Below are positions 16,331 through 23,861 of a stretch of DNA of 43,309 nucleotides, in pieces; within the stretch, counting starts at the first letter, position 1; each line of letters begins with the position of its first letter. The notes below the pieces were generated by a model that was not told the DNA's origin, made no database searches, and was given only the letters and a program-made list of their open reading frames with translations. The stretch is from an uncultured Clostridium sp. (GTDB lineage: Bacteria > Bacillota > Clostridia > Lachnospirales > Lachnospiraceae). Both the position numbers and the translations under genes were made by a program. The DNA is taken from positions 1 to 43,309 of the forward strand of contig UQTA01000022.1 in the NCBI GenBank assembly GCA_900543885.1, given 5' to 3'.

Positions 16331-16818
16331 TGAAATTAGCAGTGATCTATGATTCAAAAACAAAAAATACCGCAACCGTAGCCAACTATATGGCAGAGGG
16401 GATGAACAGTCTGGAAGGAGTAGAGGCAAAAGCATTTCATTATTCTGAGATCGATGCAGAATTTGTAAAAGAGAGTGCAGGTGTGGTATTTGGCTGTCCA
16501 ACTTATATGGCAGGTCCTACTGCAGATTTTTATACCTGGATGGAGAAATCTGCAAAAACCTTAAATCTGGCTGGAAAGCTGGGCGGTGTATTTGCAACAG
16601 AGCAGTACATCCACGGCGGCGCTGACCTGACTATGAACGCATTGCTTATCCATCTGCTGGTATATGGAATGATGATCTATTCCGGCGGCGGCTCCTACGG
16701 CAAGCCGGTGATCCATATGGGACCGGTAGAAGTCAGTCCGGAAAAAGGGCAGTTTAAAGAACTGTTTGAAATTTACGGAAAACGGTTTGCCACCCAGGCA
16801 CAAAAGATCATGAAATAA
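16327..16818 (+). CDS. Flavodoxin-fold protein (NAD(P)H quinone oxidoreductase-like)
   Basis: 163 residues. Flavodoxin pattern: an initial beta strand followed by the phosphate loop (VIYDSKTKNTATVANYM), a FGCPTYMAGPTADF FMN loop, and FATEQYIHGGADLTM. The size and HGG motif fit WrbA/NAD(P)H:quinone oxidoreductase-like or multimeric flavodoxin families better than classic short-chain flavodoxin. It would bind FMN and move electrons in the cytoplasm. Its start overlaps the HD gene stop (ATGA), and a terminator follows, closing the ddh operon. In this context it may serve as electron partner of the molybdopterin enzyme (inferred). Confidence 0.87.
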   Translation: MMKLAVIYDSKTKNTATVANYMAEGMNSLEGVEAKAFHYSEIDAEFVKESAGVVFGCPTYMAGPTADFYTWMEKSAKTLNLAGKLGGVFATEQYIHGGADLTMNALLIHLLVYGMMIYSGGGSYGKPVIHMGPVEVSPEKGQFKELFEIYGKRFATQAQKIMK

Positions 16819-16841
16819 AAAATATCTTAGTTTAGGAAAGA

Positions 16842-16900
16842 AAGAGCCAAAAGTACTTATGAAAAATAAGTTTTCAGGTACGCTTTGGCTCTTAATTTTT
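16842..16900 (+). terminator. Intrinsic terminator closing the ddh operon
   Basis: AAGAGCCAAA (16842-16851) and TTTGGCTCTT (16884-16893) form a 10-bp stem with additional inner pairing (AGTAC/GTAC-like, ACTTAT/ATAAGT), followed by AATTTTT. Confidence 0.85.
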
Positions 16901-17065
16901 GCAAGGCAGATAGCTGCAAAAATATATTAAAAAATTTTGTAAGAGTTTTGATAAATTGAACGATGTTGATAGATTTTTTGTTTTGTAGTAAAATTTAAAA
17001 TACTAAAATTATAGAATCTGGCTTTATGGGATTATATAGTACCAACAGGAAGGAGGAGATCCTGT

Positions 17066-17503
17066 ATGCTGAATATATTTTATGGTGACATGAAGAATGC
17101 GATTTATAATACAGCTTCTTATTTTAAATATGACTATGAAGACGAATGGATAACGGACCCATTTGTAAAAGAGATGATTCAGGATGTAGATCAGTCTACT
17201 GTTTTAGACAGCGGGGTAATAGACAGTCCTGTATTGGGAAAAATTCCGCCAACGGGTTTGTCTGGTGGTGTAAAGACATTAATTCTTGTGAAATTTGATA
17301 AGGATAAAATATTTAATGCATCAACTTGTGGAGATAATTGTGCAAAATGGTTGTTGAAAATTGCGGAAACAGAGGATAGAACAATTAATCTTCGTCATTT
17401 GATGCGATTTGGAGCAGAACCATTTACAATTCGTATTCTGAATACAGGTCAGATTGTTCATTCGATGGAAGAGTTGGTGCCGATAGCAGGAGAATATATT
17501 TGA
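17066..17503 (+). CDS. DUF4869-family protein
   Basis: 145 residues. I recognise the DUF4869 family from the start (MLNIFYGDMKNAIYNTASYF, then YEDEWITDPFVKEMI) and the middle (VIDSPVLGKI, LSGGVKTLILVKFD). No function is established. There are no membrane segments or signal peptide and no obvious catalytic motif; it has two nearby cysteines (STCGDNC). A very strong AGGAGG lies about 9 bases before the ATG. The gene and its partner are visibly more AT-rich in codon choice than the flanking operons (many TTA, AAA, ATA, GAT, TTT codons), and they follow an intrinsic terminator, consistent with an acquired cassette. It is followed without a gap by a P-loop protein gene, so the two probably act together. 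Confidence 0.8.
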   Translation: MLNIFYGDMKNAIYNTASYFKYDYEDEWITDPFVKEMIQDVDQSTVLDSGVIDSPVLGKIPPTGLSGGVKTLILVKFDKDKIFNASTCGDNCAKWLLKIAETEDRTINLRHLMRFGAEPFTIRILNTGQIVHSMEELVPIAGEYI

Positions 17504-17523
17504 TTGGTAGGAGTATAAGATTG

Positions 17524-18492
17524 ATGAAGGGAAAACATAGAATTGTAGTATCAACAAAACGATTAAAATATGAGTTTGAGCTTCGACGCAATCTGACGAT
17601 TATTCAAGGTGATAGTGCAACCGGTAAAACTACATTGGTAGATATGATTCGGGATTTCATAAATAACCCTTCGGGTACTCCGGTAGAACTGAATTGTGAC
17701 AAAAAGTGTTATGTGCTGGAAGGAACTTTGTGGAAGCAGCAATTATCAGGTATTTCGGATGGTATTGTCTTTATAGATGAAGGCAATGAATTTATAAAGT
17801 CAACAGACTTTGCACAGGAACTTCAACAAACAGATAATTATTACGTGATCGTGACTAGAGAAGCTTTACCGGCATTACCGTATAGCGTGGAAGAGATATA
17901 TGGAATCCGTACATCGGGAAAATATGGAACTTTGAAACAGAGTTATCATGAGTTTTACCGATTATATGGTGAGAGAACATATAAAGACGAGGTAAAACCA
18001 GAACTTGTCATAACAGAGGATAGTAATTCCGGCTATCAATTCTTTTCACGGGTTTGTCAGGAAAAGAAACTAAAATGCGAGAGTATGGATGAAAAATCAA
18101 ATGTTTTTCACTATTTAAATATGCACCGGAATGAAAAAATTTTGGTGGTTGCTGATGGAGCTGCGTTTGGAGCTGAGATTGACAAAGTCCTTCAGTTAAT
18201 TTATACAAGGAAGAATGTTGCATTATACTTGCCTGAATCCTTTGAATGGATGATTCTTTCCAGCGGTATCCTTAAAAGCAGTATGGTGGATGAAATATTA
18301 AGCAATCCATCGGATTATATAGAAAGCAAAGAATATTTCAGCTGGGAAAGATTTTTTACATCAGTTTTAATTGAAAAAACGAAAGATAGTTATATGGCAT
18401 ATGCAAAGCGGAAAATAAATCCTGTATATTTAGAGAAAACAATGCAAGATGCCATTTTAAAACAGATGAAAAAAATTAAGTTAGCTAAATAA
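17524..18492 (+). CDS. Small P-loop NTPase, partner of the DUF4869 protein, possible Toprim-like C-terminal half
   Basis: 322 residues from ATG 17524, 10 bases after TAGGAG; a TTG at 17500 overlapping the upstream stop is the alternative. N-terminal NTPase: Walker A G29DSATGKT36, Walker B-like GIVFIDE (80-86), and a strand YYVIVTRE (107-113) in sensor-1 position. The region between is very short, so this is a minimal P-loop domain. The C-terminal half (~160-250) has LVITED (E165) and KILVVADG (D211) spaced as in the acidic motifs of a Toprim fold, but the second Asp of a DxD is missing; this reading is tentative. Similar proteins are often misnamed translation initiation factor 2. Function unknown; pairing with DUF4869 is by overlap and shared base composition. 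Confidence 0.7.
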   Translation: MKGKHRIVVSTKRLKYEFELRRNLTIIQGDSATGKTTLVDMIRDFINNPSGTPVELNCDKKCYVLEGTLWKQQLSGISDGIVFIDEGNEFIKSTDFAQELQQTDNYYVIVTREALPALPYSVEEIYGIRTSGKYGTLKQSYHEFYRLYGERTYKDEVKPELVITEDSNSGYQFFSRVCQEKKLKCESMDEKSNVFHYLNMHRNEKILVVADGAAFGAEIDKVLQLIYTRKNVALYLPESFEWMILSSGILKSSMVDEILSNPSDYIESKEYFSWERFFTSVLIEKTKDSYMAYAKRKINPVYLEKTMQDAILKQMKKIKLAK

Positions 18493-18493
18493 C

Positions 18494-18859
18494 TTAATTC
18501 GCAGAGGAATTATGAATCGTTACGATCATCTGATTCGGCAGGCATACAATGGTGTCGGTATCCAGATGTTTTTTACCTTGTTTTACACAAAGTTTGTCCG
18601 GACAGCTGGCATCGGAGCACCAGATTTCCCCGTCTTTGACAACGAGATGATTGGTGCCGCCATTTGGAGTTTCAATGGTCACTTCCTGATCTTTAGACAG
18701 GTCAAGAACCTGTACTACCTGACCGCTGCAGGAAATTTCTGCAGCGGCTCCTTTTTTGCCAGGATGAAGACGCTGGAATAAAAGGAACAACAGTGCAAAA
18801 AGAATGAGAATGGCAGCCAGAGCAAGACTGCGGTATTTTAAATGAGGATTTTGTTTCAT
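18494..18859 (-). CDS. NusG domain II-containing membrane-anchored protein
   Basis: 121 residues: basic N-terminus, one membrane helix (~11-28), then an extracytoplasmic NusG domain II (DUF1312-type) with EISCSGQVVQVLDLSK, VEVTIETPNG-like and the WCSDASCPDKLCV cysteine motif near the C-terminus. In Clostridia such genes usually neighbour Gx transporter, FMN-binding or ApbE genes; here the Gx transporter gene is divergent, 121 bases away. Its TAA lies one base from the stop of the convergent P-loop gene, so there is no room for a terminator between them. Confidence 0.85.
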   Translation of the reverse strand: MKQNPHLKYRSLALAAILILFALLFLLFQRLHPGKKGAAAEISCSGQVVQVLDLSKDQEVTIETPNGGTNHLVVKDGEIWCSDASCPDKLCVKQGKKHLDTDTIVCLPNQMIVTIHNSSAN

Positions 18860-18980
18860 GGAAAAGGTCCTTTCTGTGAATCGTTTTCTATGGACATACA
18901 GGAATGTTTATGTTAAATTACCAGTGTTCTAATGTAGGTATAGTAACATAGAAAATAACAAAAGGAAACTACAAAAATAT

Positions 18981-19499
18981 ATGAAAACAGCAGGAAAAAA
19001 CAAGAAAACTATGTCAAACCGTGTGGCTCTTTACGGTTTGCTTATCGCATTGGCTTTTGTATTAAGTTATATCGAAACGTTATTCCCTGTTTATCTGGGG
19101 GCGCCGGGGGTGAAGCTGGGACTGGCGAATCTGGTTACAGTGATCGCCCTTTACGGACTGGGAATCCGAGAAGCTTTTGCTATCAACCTGGTGCGGGTGA
19201 TACTGACTGGTTTTACCTTTGGAAATATGTCATCCATTCTTTTTGGACTGGCTGGAGCAGTTTTAAGCCTGCTTTTAATGGCTTTGTGCAAACAGTTTCA
19301 GCTTCTTGATATGACTGGTATAAGCATTTTAGGAGGTGTGGCCCATAACATTGGACAGTTTCTGGTTGCAGCCTTTGTGACAAAGACTTTTGGGGTATTT
19401 TCCTATCTTCCGGTGCTTTTAATTGCCGGAACAGTGGCAGGAGCTTTGATCGGGCTTTTAGGAGGACTCATCTTAAAACGCATCAGCCGTGTTTTATAA
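18981..19499 (+). CDS. Gx transporter family membrane protein (heptaprenyl diphosphate synthase component I-like)
   Basis: 172 residues, five to six hydrophobic segments. Family features: ALYGLLIALAFVLSYIETLFP, LGAPGVKLGLANLV, and FTFGNMSSILFGLAGAVLS. Members are annotated as Gx transporters, related to ECF substrate-binding membrane components, or as heptaprenyl diphosphate synthase component I; the true substrate is uncertain. Divergent from the NusG-domain-II gene, the usual partner in Clostridia. AAGGAAA lies rather far (~14 bases) before the ATG; the next ATG (19011) has no better site. A truncated PAP2 phosphatase remnant follows. Confidence 0.82.
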   Translation: MKTAGKNKKTMSNRVALYGLLIALAFVLSYIETLFPVYLGAPGVKLGLANLVTVIALYGLGIREAFAINLVRVILTGFTFGNMSSILFGLAGAVLSLLLMALCKQFQLLDMTGISILGGVAHNIGQFLVAAFVTKTFGVFSYLPVLLIAGTVAGALIGLLGGLILKRISRVL

Positions 19500-19537
19500 A
19501 AATATATATTGTTTAAAATCTGTTTAACAAATTTATA

Positions 19538-19703
19538 TATTTCACCGTGTCTGATCGCAGTTTCCAGACTGTATCTTTATGTACATTTTCCTACAGATAT
19601 TGGAGCTGGTGCGCTGCTTGGAATAACTCTGGCTTATATCTGTGTCTGGGTATCAGAACAGCTGAAATACAGTAGAAAATCCATAAATATCAAAAGAAAA
19701 TGA
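19538..19703 (+). pseudogene. 5'-truncated PAP2 (undecaprenyl-diphosphatase-like) phosphatase remnant
   Basis: The frame reading CLIAVSRLYLYVHFPTDIGAG, followed by ALLGITLAYICVW, matches the C-terminal phosphatase motif of PAP2 proteins (SR-x5-H-x3-D) and its following membrane helix. The first two PAP2 motifs (KxxxxxxRP and PSGH) and about 120 residues are absent upstream, where the Gx transporter gene ends at 19499. There is no ribosome binding site. It looks like the 3' end of a gene deleted from the left. Confidence 0.75.
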
Positions 19704-19705
19704 CA

Positions 19706-19734
19706 TTGTTTTATGTACCCCTTGCGCTTATAAT
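19706..19734 (+). promoter_or_regulatory. Sigma-A promoter of galT
   Basis: TTGTTT (19706-19711), 17-base spacer, TATAAT (19729-19734). It starts three bases after the stop of the PAP2 remnant; the leader is about 80 bases. Confidence 0.75.
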
Positions 19735-19769
19735 AAAAACAACAGATGTGCTTTAGGAAATTTTATCAA

Positions 19770-19800
19770 AATCAGGTATCAAAAGATTCCGAGAGTGCAT
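19770..19800 (+). repeat. Dispersed upstream block (galT copy)
   Basis: CAGGT, AAAAGATTCCGAGAGTGCAT and the bases around them match the blocks upstream of nth and queH. It ends 23 bases before the galT start codon, almost the same distance as in the other two copies. Confidence 0.6.
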
Positions 19801-19823
19801 ATAAGACAAAGGGGGATACACAG

Positions 19824-21362
19824 ATGGTTTATCAGGCGATCAAAGCACTTGTACAATATGGACTGAATAAAGGTCTGCTGACAGAAGATGATGCCATTTA
19901 TGCCAGAAATCAGCTTCTGGAAGCGTTAAAAATGGATGAATACGAAGAACCAGAGAATGATGGGGAATTTACAGGAGACGATGGAGAAAATCTGGAAAAG
20001 ATCCTTAAGGTACTTCTTGATTATGCAGCAGAAAAAGGACTTTTGCAGGAAAACAGTGTGGTATACAGAGATCTTTTTGATACAAAACTGATGAACTGTC
20101 TTATGCCAAGACCTAGTGAAGTGATCAAGGAGTTCTGGGATAAATATAAGACTTCTCCTGAAGCGGCTACAGATTATTACTACAAACTGAGCCAGGATTC
20201 TGATTATATCCGCAGATATCGTGTATGTAAGGATATGAAATGGACCACTGACACAAAATATGGCACTTTGGATATTACCGTCAACTTGTCTAAACCAGAA
20301 AAAGATCCAAAGGCGATCGCGGCAGCGAAACTTGCAAAACAGAGCGGCTATCCAAAATGTCAGCTTTGCATGGAAAATATCGGCTATGCAGGCAGAGTGA
20401 ATCATCCGGCCAGAAACAACCATCGTGTGATCCCGATCACTGTAAATGACAGCAGGTGGGGATTTCAGTATTCACCTTATGTATATTATAATGAACACTG
20501 TATTGTGTTTAATGGCCAGCACATCCCTATGAAGATCGAGAGGGCGACATTCAGAAAACTGTTTGACTTTATCAGCCAGTTCCCTCACTATTTCCTGGGA
20601 TCCAATGCGGATCTTCCTATTGTAGGCGGATCCATTTTAAGCCATGACCATTTCCAGGGCGGCCACTATACTTTTGCAATGGCGAAAGCACCGATTGAGA
20701 AATATTATAAGGCAGAAGGATATGAAGAGGTAGAAGCAGGTATTGTTTACTGGCCTATGTCTGTGCTGCGTCTGCGTTCCAAGACCTGTGAACCTTTGAT
20801 CGACCTGGGAGATAAGGTGTTGCAGACATGGAGAGACTACACCGATGAGGCTGCTTTTGTATTTGCGCAGACAGAGGGAGAACCTCATAATACCATTACC
20901 CCTATTGCAAGAAAGAACGGGGATATGTATGAACTGGATCTGGTACTGCGCAACAATATCACTACTGAGGAGTTTCCGTTGGGAGTTTATCATCCACATC
21001 AGGAACTGCATCATATTAAAAAAGAAAATATCGGCCTGATCGAGGTGATGGGACTGGCAGTACTGCCTTCCAGACTGAAAAAAGAACTAGCTGATCTGGC
21101 TGAGTACATAGTAGAAGGCAAAGACATCCGCAGCAATCAGGATCTTGAAAAACATGCAGACTGGGTAGAAGGTTTCCTTCCTGCATACAGGGAAAAGGGA
21201 ATTGAGATCACAAAGGAAAATGCAGAATCTATTTTAGAAGAAGAAGTAGGACAGGTATTTGCTAAAGTTCTGGAAGATGCTGGTGTGTATAAGTGTACGC
21301 CAGAAGGCCGGGAAGCTTTTGAGAGATTTTTGGTTTCAGCTGGCTTCACAAAGCAGGATTAG
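19824..21362 (+). CDS. galT: UDP-glucose--hexose-1-phosphate uridylyltransferase (class II GalT)
   Basis: 512 residues from ATG 19824 (AAAGGGGG 9 bases upstream). It exchanges UMP between UDP-glucose and galactose 1-phosphate in the Leloir pathway. It belongs to the Firmicute-type class II enzymes: long helical N-terminus, FDTKLMNCLMPRPSEV, KCQLCMENIGYAGR, the active-site region VGGSILSHDHFQGGHYTF, and PHNTITPIARKNG and HPHQELHHIKKENIGLIEVMG in the C-terminal half. galK and galE, the usual neighbours, are not in the window. An inverted repeat 270 bases downstream (21632-21692) or the hairpin element directly after the gene may end the transcript. Confidence 0.95.
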   Translation: MVYQAIKALVQYGLNKGLLTEDDAIYARNQLLEALKMDEYEEPENDGEFTGDDGENLEKILKVLLDYAAEKGLLQENSVVYRDLFDTKLMNCLMPRPSEVIKEFWDKYKTSPEAATDYYYKLSQDSDYIRRYRVCKDMKWTTDTKYGTLDITVNLSKPEKDPKAIAAAKLAKQSGYPKCQLCMENIGYAGRVNHPARNNHRVIPITVNDSRWGFQYSPYVYYNEHCIVFNGQHIPMKIERATFRKLFDFISQFPHYFLGSNADLPIVGGSILSHDHFQGGHYTFAMAKAPIEKYYKAEGYEEVEAGIVYWPMSVLRLRSKTCEPLIDLGDKVLQTWRDYTDEAAFVFAQTEGEPHNTITPIARKNGDMYELDLVLRNNITTEEFPLGVYHPHQELHHIKKENIGLIEVMGLAVLPSRLKKELADLAEYIVEGKDIRSNQDLEKHADWVEGFLPAYREKGIEITKENAESILEEEVGQVFAKVLEDAGVYKCTPEGREAFERFLVSAGFTKQD

Positions 21363-21393
21363 GGTATTTTTGCTATATTGTTGACTAAGGTCC

Positions 21394-21593
21394 GAAAGCC
21401 ACCGGCGCGCATTACAGATGCGCATTTGGGAGAAAATCCTTTGTTCGTGGGCTTGCGCCGCCTAGTGTCAGAACTGCGAACCCAACTCACACGCTTCGCG
21501 TGTTCGGGCACGGTTCTCCGTTCCGACGCTATGCTCGCCCACTCACGGATTTTCAAACAAATGCTTATTCTGTAATGCGCGCCGGCGGCTTTC
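21394..21593. repeat. Long hairpin element A (~200 bp)
   Basis: GAAAGCC at 21394 pairs with GGCTTTC ending 21593, and pairing continues inward through CCGGCGCGCATTACAGA, GCATTTG, GAAAATCC, GTC-GAAC and GAACC with small bulges up to the apex hairpin ACACGC-TTC-GCGTGT (21489-21503). The arms are about 100 bases. No ORF is credible inside. It shares its apex region (CCAACTCACACGCTTCGCG plus TGTTC), a GCTATGCTC, an AATGCTTATT and the flank AAG-GTCCGAAAG with element B read on the opposite strand. Confidence 0.8.
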
Positions 21594-21631
21594 TGCTTTG
21601 CTGGAAAATCCGTAGGTATGATAACTTAACC

Positions 21632-21692
21632 CACTCAAGGAAGCACCTGCTTCTGCTTAATAAAGCAATAAACAGACAGATTTCCTTGAGTG
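21632..21692. repeat. Inverted repeat between the two hairpin elements
   Basis: CACTCAAGGAA (21632-21642) and TTCCTTGAGTG (21682-21692) are perfect 11-bp arms; a small TGCTT-AATA-AAGCA hairpin lies inside. There is no T-run. It might be a terminator without U-tail, an operator or part of the hairpin-element cluster. The remaining bases of 21594-21777 show nothing else recognisable. Confidence 0.6.
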
Positions 21693-21777
21693 AGTGAATT
21701 AAATACGCTGGTCATTTTTTATGTAAGCCAACCACTGTTCGATTGCGTACATCGTTTTTAACATGTCCAATACCGTA

Positions 21778-21968
21778 GAAAGAGCCCCGCCATGTATAAT
21801 AAGCATTCGGTAGGCAATTTTGGACCTTTTGTGAGCATAGCGGACAGGGCGGAGGCGTTGCCTGAACACGCGAAGCGTGTGAGTTGGCCGGAGCCCTGTC
21901 TAATTGGCGGCGGAACAAAAGGTCCAGAAAATTGCCGTGAATGCGTTTATACATGGCGGGGCTCTTTC
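21778..21968. repeat. Long hairpin element B (~190 bp), opposite orientation to A
   Basis: GAAAGAGCCCCGCCATGTAT at 21778 pairs with its complement ending 21968, continuing through GCATTC, GGCAATTTT, GGACCTTTTGT and GACAGGGC to the apex ACACGC-GAA-GCGTGT (21866-21880). Arms are ~95 bases each, symmetric about 21873. The apex region is the reverse complement of that of element A, while most of the arm sequence differs between the two; each keeps its own complementarity. Confidence 0.82.
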
Positions 21969-22004
21969 GGACCCTTAACAACCGTAAAAATAGAATCGCG
22001 TTTC

Positions 22005-23420
22005 TTACTCACCCTCCAGCTTATGAGGCAGTCGCCCACGCAAAAATCTTTTCTTCAGTTCGTTAAAATGAAATGGAATCAGCGGATAAATATAACTTTT
22101 ACCAGCAATGGTCCTGTTAAAGATAATGGCGCAGAAGGAGAAGATGATTCCGATCACAAAGCCCCAGATATTAAAAATGGCAGTACAGATCAGGATGATG
22201 ATGCGCATAAATTTCATAGCATAGCCAAGTTCAAAACTGGCCTGGGAATAGTTGGCGATGGTGACAAAAGCCATGTACAGCATGGTCTCTGAGTTAAACC
22301 AGCCGGATTCTACAGCATATTCTCCCAGTACGATGCCGGCAATGACACTGAGAGGCGTAGTCAGCATATTTGGCGTGTTGACAGCTGCCAGACGAAGTCC
22401 ATCTATGGCAAATTCCAGGATGAGAAGCTGCCAGACCAGGGGAATATTGCACGGATCGGACAACCGGATAAAGGCGAGCCAGTGGGGGATCAGCTGTGTA
22501 TTTTGCATCAGCATCAGCCAGGTAGGCGTCAGAAGCATGGATAAAAGAGAGATCAGCATACGGCTTAAGCGCAGATAGGTTCCTGTAACCGGTGGAAAAT
22601 AATAATCGTCAGCCTCTTCAATGATATCAAATACAGAAGAAGGCAGTATCATGGCAGAGGGGGAATTATCCACCAGAACAACGATATTTCCTTCCAGAAT
22701 AGATGCGGCAGAAGTATCCGGCCGTTCAGAAAACTTAAATTTTGGAAAGGGGTTGAACCATTTTCCAGGGAAAATACATTCTGCCAGACTTTCCTGGTTC
22801 ATGGAAAGGGCGTCTACCTGTACAGTCTGTATCCTTTTTTTGATCTTTTCAATCAGCTTTTTATCAGCCCGGCCTTCCATGTAGCAGAGAGCAATATCTG
22901 TATGGGAACTTTCTCCTGCTGAGAGAATCTCCATGATCAGCTTTGGGTCCCGGATCCTTCTGCGGATAAGTGCCGTGTTAAACACCAGAGTTTCTACAAA
23001 ACCATCTCTGGAACCGCGCATAACCTTGTCTTTTTCCGGTTCACTGACACCTCTTGCAGGATAGGTACGGCAGTCAATGGTAAGACATTTGTCGTAACCA
23101 TCAATAAAAAGACAGGAAACACCAGAAAGAAGCTGGATGATCATTTCACGGCTGTCTGATAAAAGGCCGATCTCACCATAAGGCAGATATTTTTTTGAAA
23201 AACTGTGGGCGTCCTCTGGCATATCATCGGGTTTGATGGAGGAAAAGCCCTGGAGTATTTTTAAAAGAGAATCATCTTTTGTAAAGCCGTCAATGAAATA
23301 TAAGCAGGCTTTTTTATCCGCAATGGTAAGAACACGGTATACCACATCAAAATTTTTATCCACATGGAGAGCCTGGTTCAGCCAGGTCATGTTTTCTTCC
23401 AGCTGGTCTGTAAAATACAT
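22005..23420 (-). CDS. Spore germination protein of the GerAA/SpoVAF family (SpoVAF-like)
   Basis: 471 residues from the ATG at 23420, preceded by AAAGGAG at 6 bases; a longer frame starting at 23531 lacks a site. A large hydrophilic N-terminal half is followed by the family signature GNIVVLVDNSPSAMILPSSV, then FPPVTGTYLRLSRML and five to six membrane segments in the C-terminal half, ending in a basic cytoplasmic tail. GerA-type A subunits and SpoVAF sit in the inner spore membrane and act in germination. The VDNSPSAMILP form and lack of B/C subunit genes point to SpoVAF rather than a full germinant receptor, but neither spoVAD/E nor gerAB/AC is adjacent. It shows the organism has spore-former ancestry. 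Confidence 0.85.
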   Translation of the reverse strand: MYFTDQLEENMTWLNQALHVDKNFDVVYRVLTIADKKACLYFIDGFTKDDSLLKILQGFSSIKPDDMPEDAHSFSKKYLPYGEIGLLSDSREMIIQLLSGVSCLFIDGYDKCLTIDCRTYPARGVSEPEKDKVMRGSRDGFVETLVFNTALIRRRIRDPKLIMEILSAGESSHTDIALCYMEGRADKKLIEKIKKRIQTVQVDALSMNQESLAECIFPGKWFNPFPKFKFSERPDTSAASILEGNIVVLVDNSPSAMILPSSVFDIIEEADDYYFPPVTGTYLRLSRMLISLLSMLLTPTWLMLMQNTQLIPHWLAFIRLSDPCNIPLVWQLLILEFAIDGLRLAAVNTPNMLTTPLSVIAGIVLGEYAVESGWFNSETMLYMAFVTIANYSQASFELGYAMKFMRIIILICTAIFNIWGFVIGIIFSFCAIIFNRTIAGKSYIYPLIPFHFNELKKRFLRGRLPHKLEGE

Positions 23421-23701
23421 GGAAAACTCCTTTCTGCTGACATAAATAAGAAGAACAAATGTCCGCGCTATAAAGACGACATGGAAATGTCCCTTAAATT
23501 CTGCGAAACAATGTAAGAATCTTTTCTGCAATTGTCAGACTTGTAGGATAGTATATCCGGAAATGGAGAAACTATGTAAGGGCTTTGGAAGATATGTTAC
23601 ATCTGCTGGTGAAAAACGAAATAAAAATCGACAAAAACCGACGAATTTTATAGGATTATACCTAAAAAAATAAAAGGTATTTGCTAAAATGCACAAAAAG
23701 A

Positions 23702-23730
23702 TTGACAAAATTGTGAAAGGATGATATAGT
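23702..23730 (+). promoter_or_regulatory. Sigma-A promoter of the yitT-family gene
   Basis: TTGACA (23702-23707), 17-base spacer, TATAGT (23725-23730). Predicted start near 23737, leaving a leader of about 173 bases. Confidence 0.82.
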
Positions 23731-23737
23731 TACGTTT

Positions 23738-23861
23738 GTAAGCAGCACAAAGGAGTGCCTTACAGGTTTTTGTTTGGTATGGGGATGCCAGCAATATTTT
23801 ATAGTGTGACGGTTTTTGATCGTGACTAAGAGCTGCCTTCTGTGGGGGAAGGGCAGCTCTT
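23738..23861 (+). promoter_or_regulatory. Long structured leader before the yitT-family gene
   Basis: Three hairpins can be read: GTAAG-CA-GCAC with GTGC-CTTAC (about 23737-23765); GGTAT with ATGCC (about 23776-23790); and a GC-rich AAGAGCTGCC (23828-23837) with GGCAGCTCTT (23852-23861) that resembles a terminator with a weak T-rich tail. The organisation, an upstream folded domain followed by a terminator-like stem before the gene, is that of an attenuator or riboswitch. I could not match it to yybP-ykoY, fluoride, ZTP, guanidine or other classes by eye. The remaining part of 23421-23700 holds the upstream region of the minus-strand spoVAF-like gene and nothing else I can name. Confidence 0.5.

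Noticed and set aside
21359..21697. Short ORFs on both strands over hairpin element A
   Set aside because: They arise from the self-complementary sequence; none has a ribosome binding site or sensible composition.
21394..21968. Composite transposon bounded by elements A and B
   Set aside because: The enclosed 184 bases carry no gene and no transposase is present nearby; inverted paired elements are a better description.
21792..22292. Plus-strand ORF of 166 residues across hairpin element B and the end of the spoVAF-like gene
   Set aside because: It runs through a palindrome and then antisense to a conserved membrane protein; no family resemblance.
23738..23861. yybP-ykoY manganese riboswitch upstream of the yitT-family gene
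   Set aside because: The leader is structured but lacks the conserved loops of that class as I know them.
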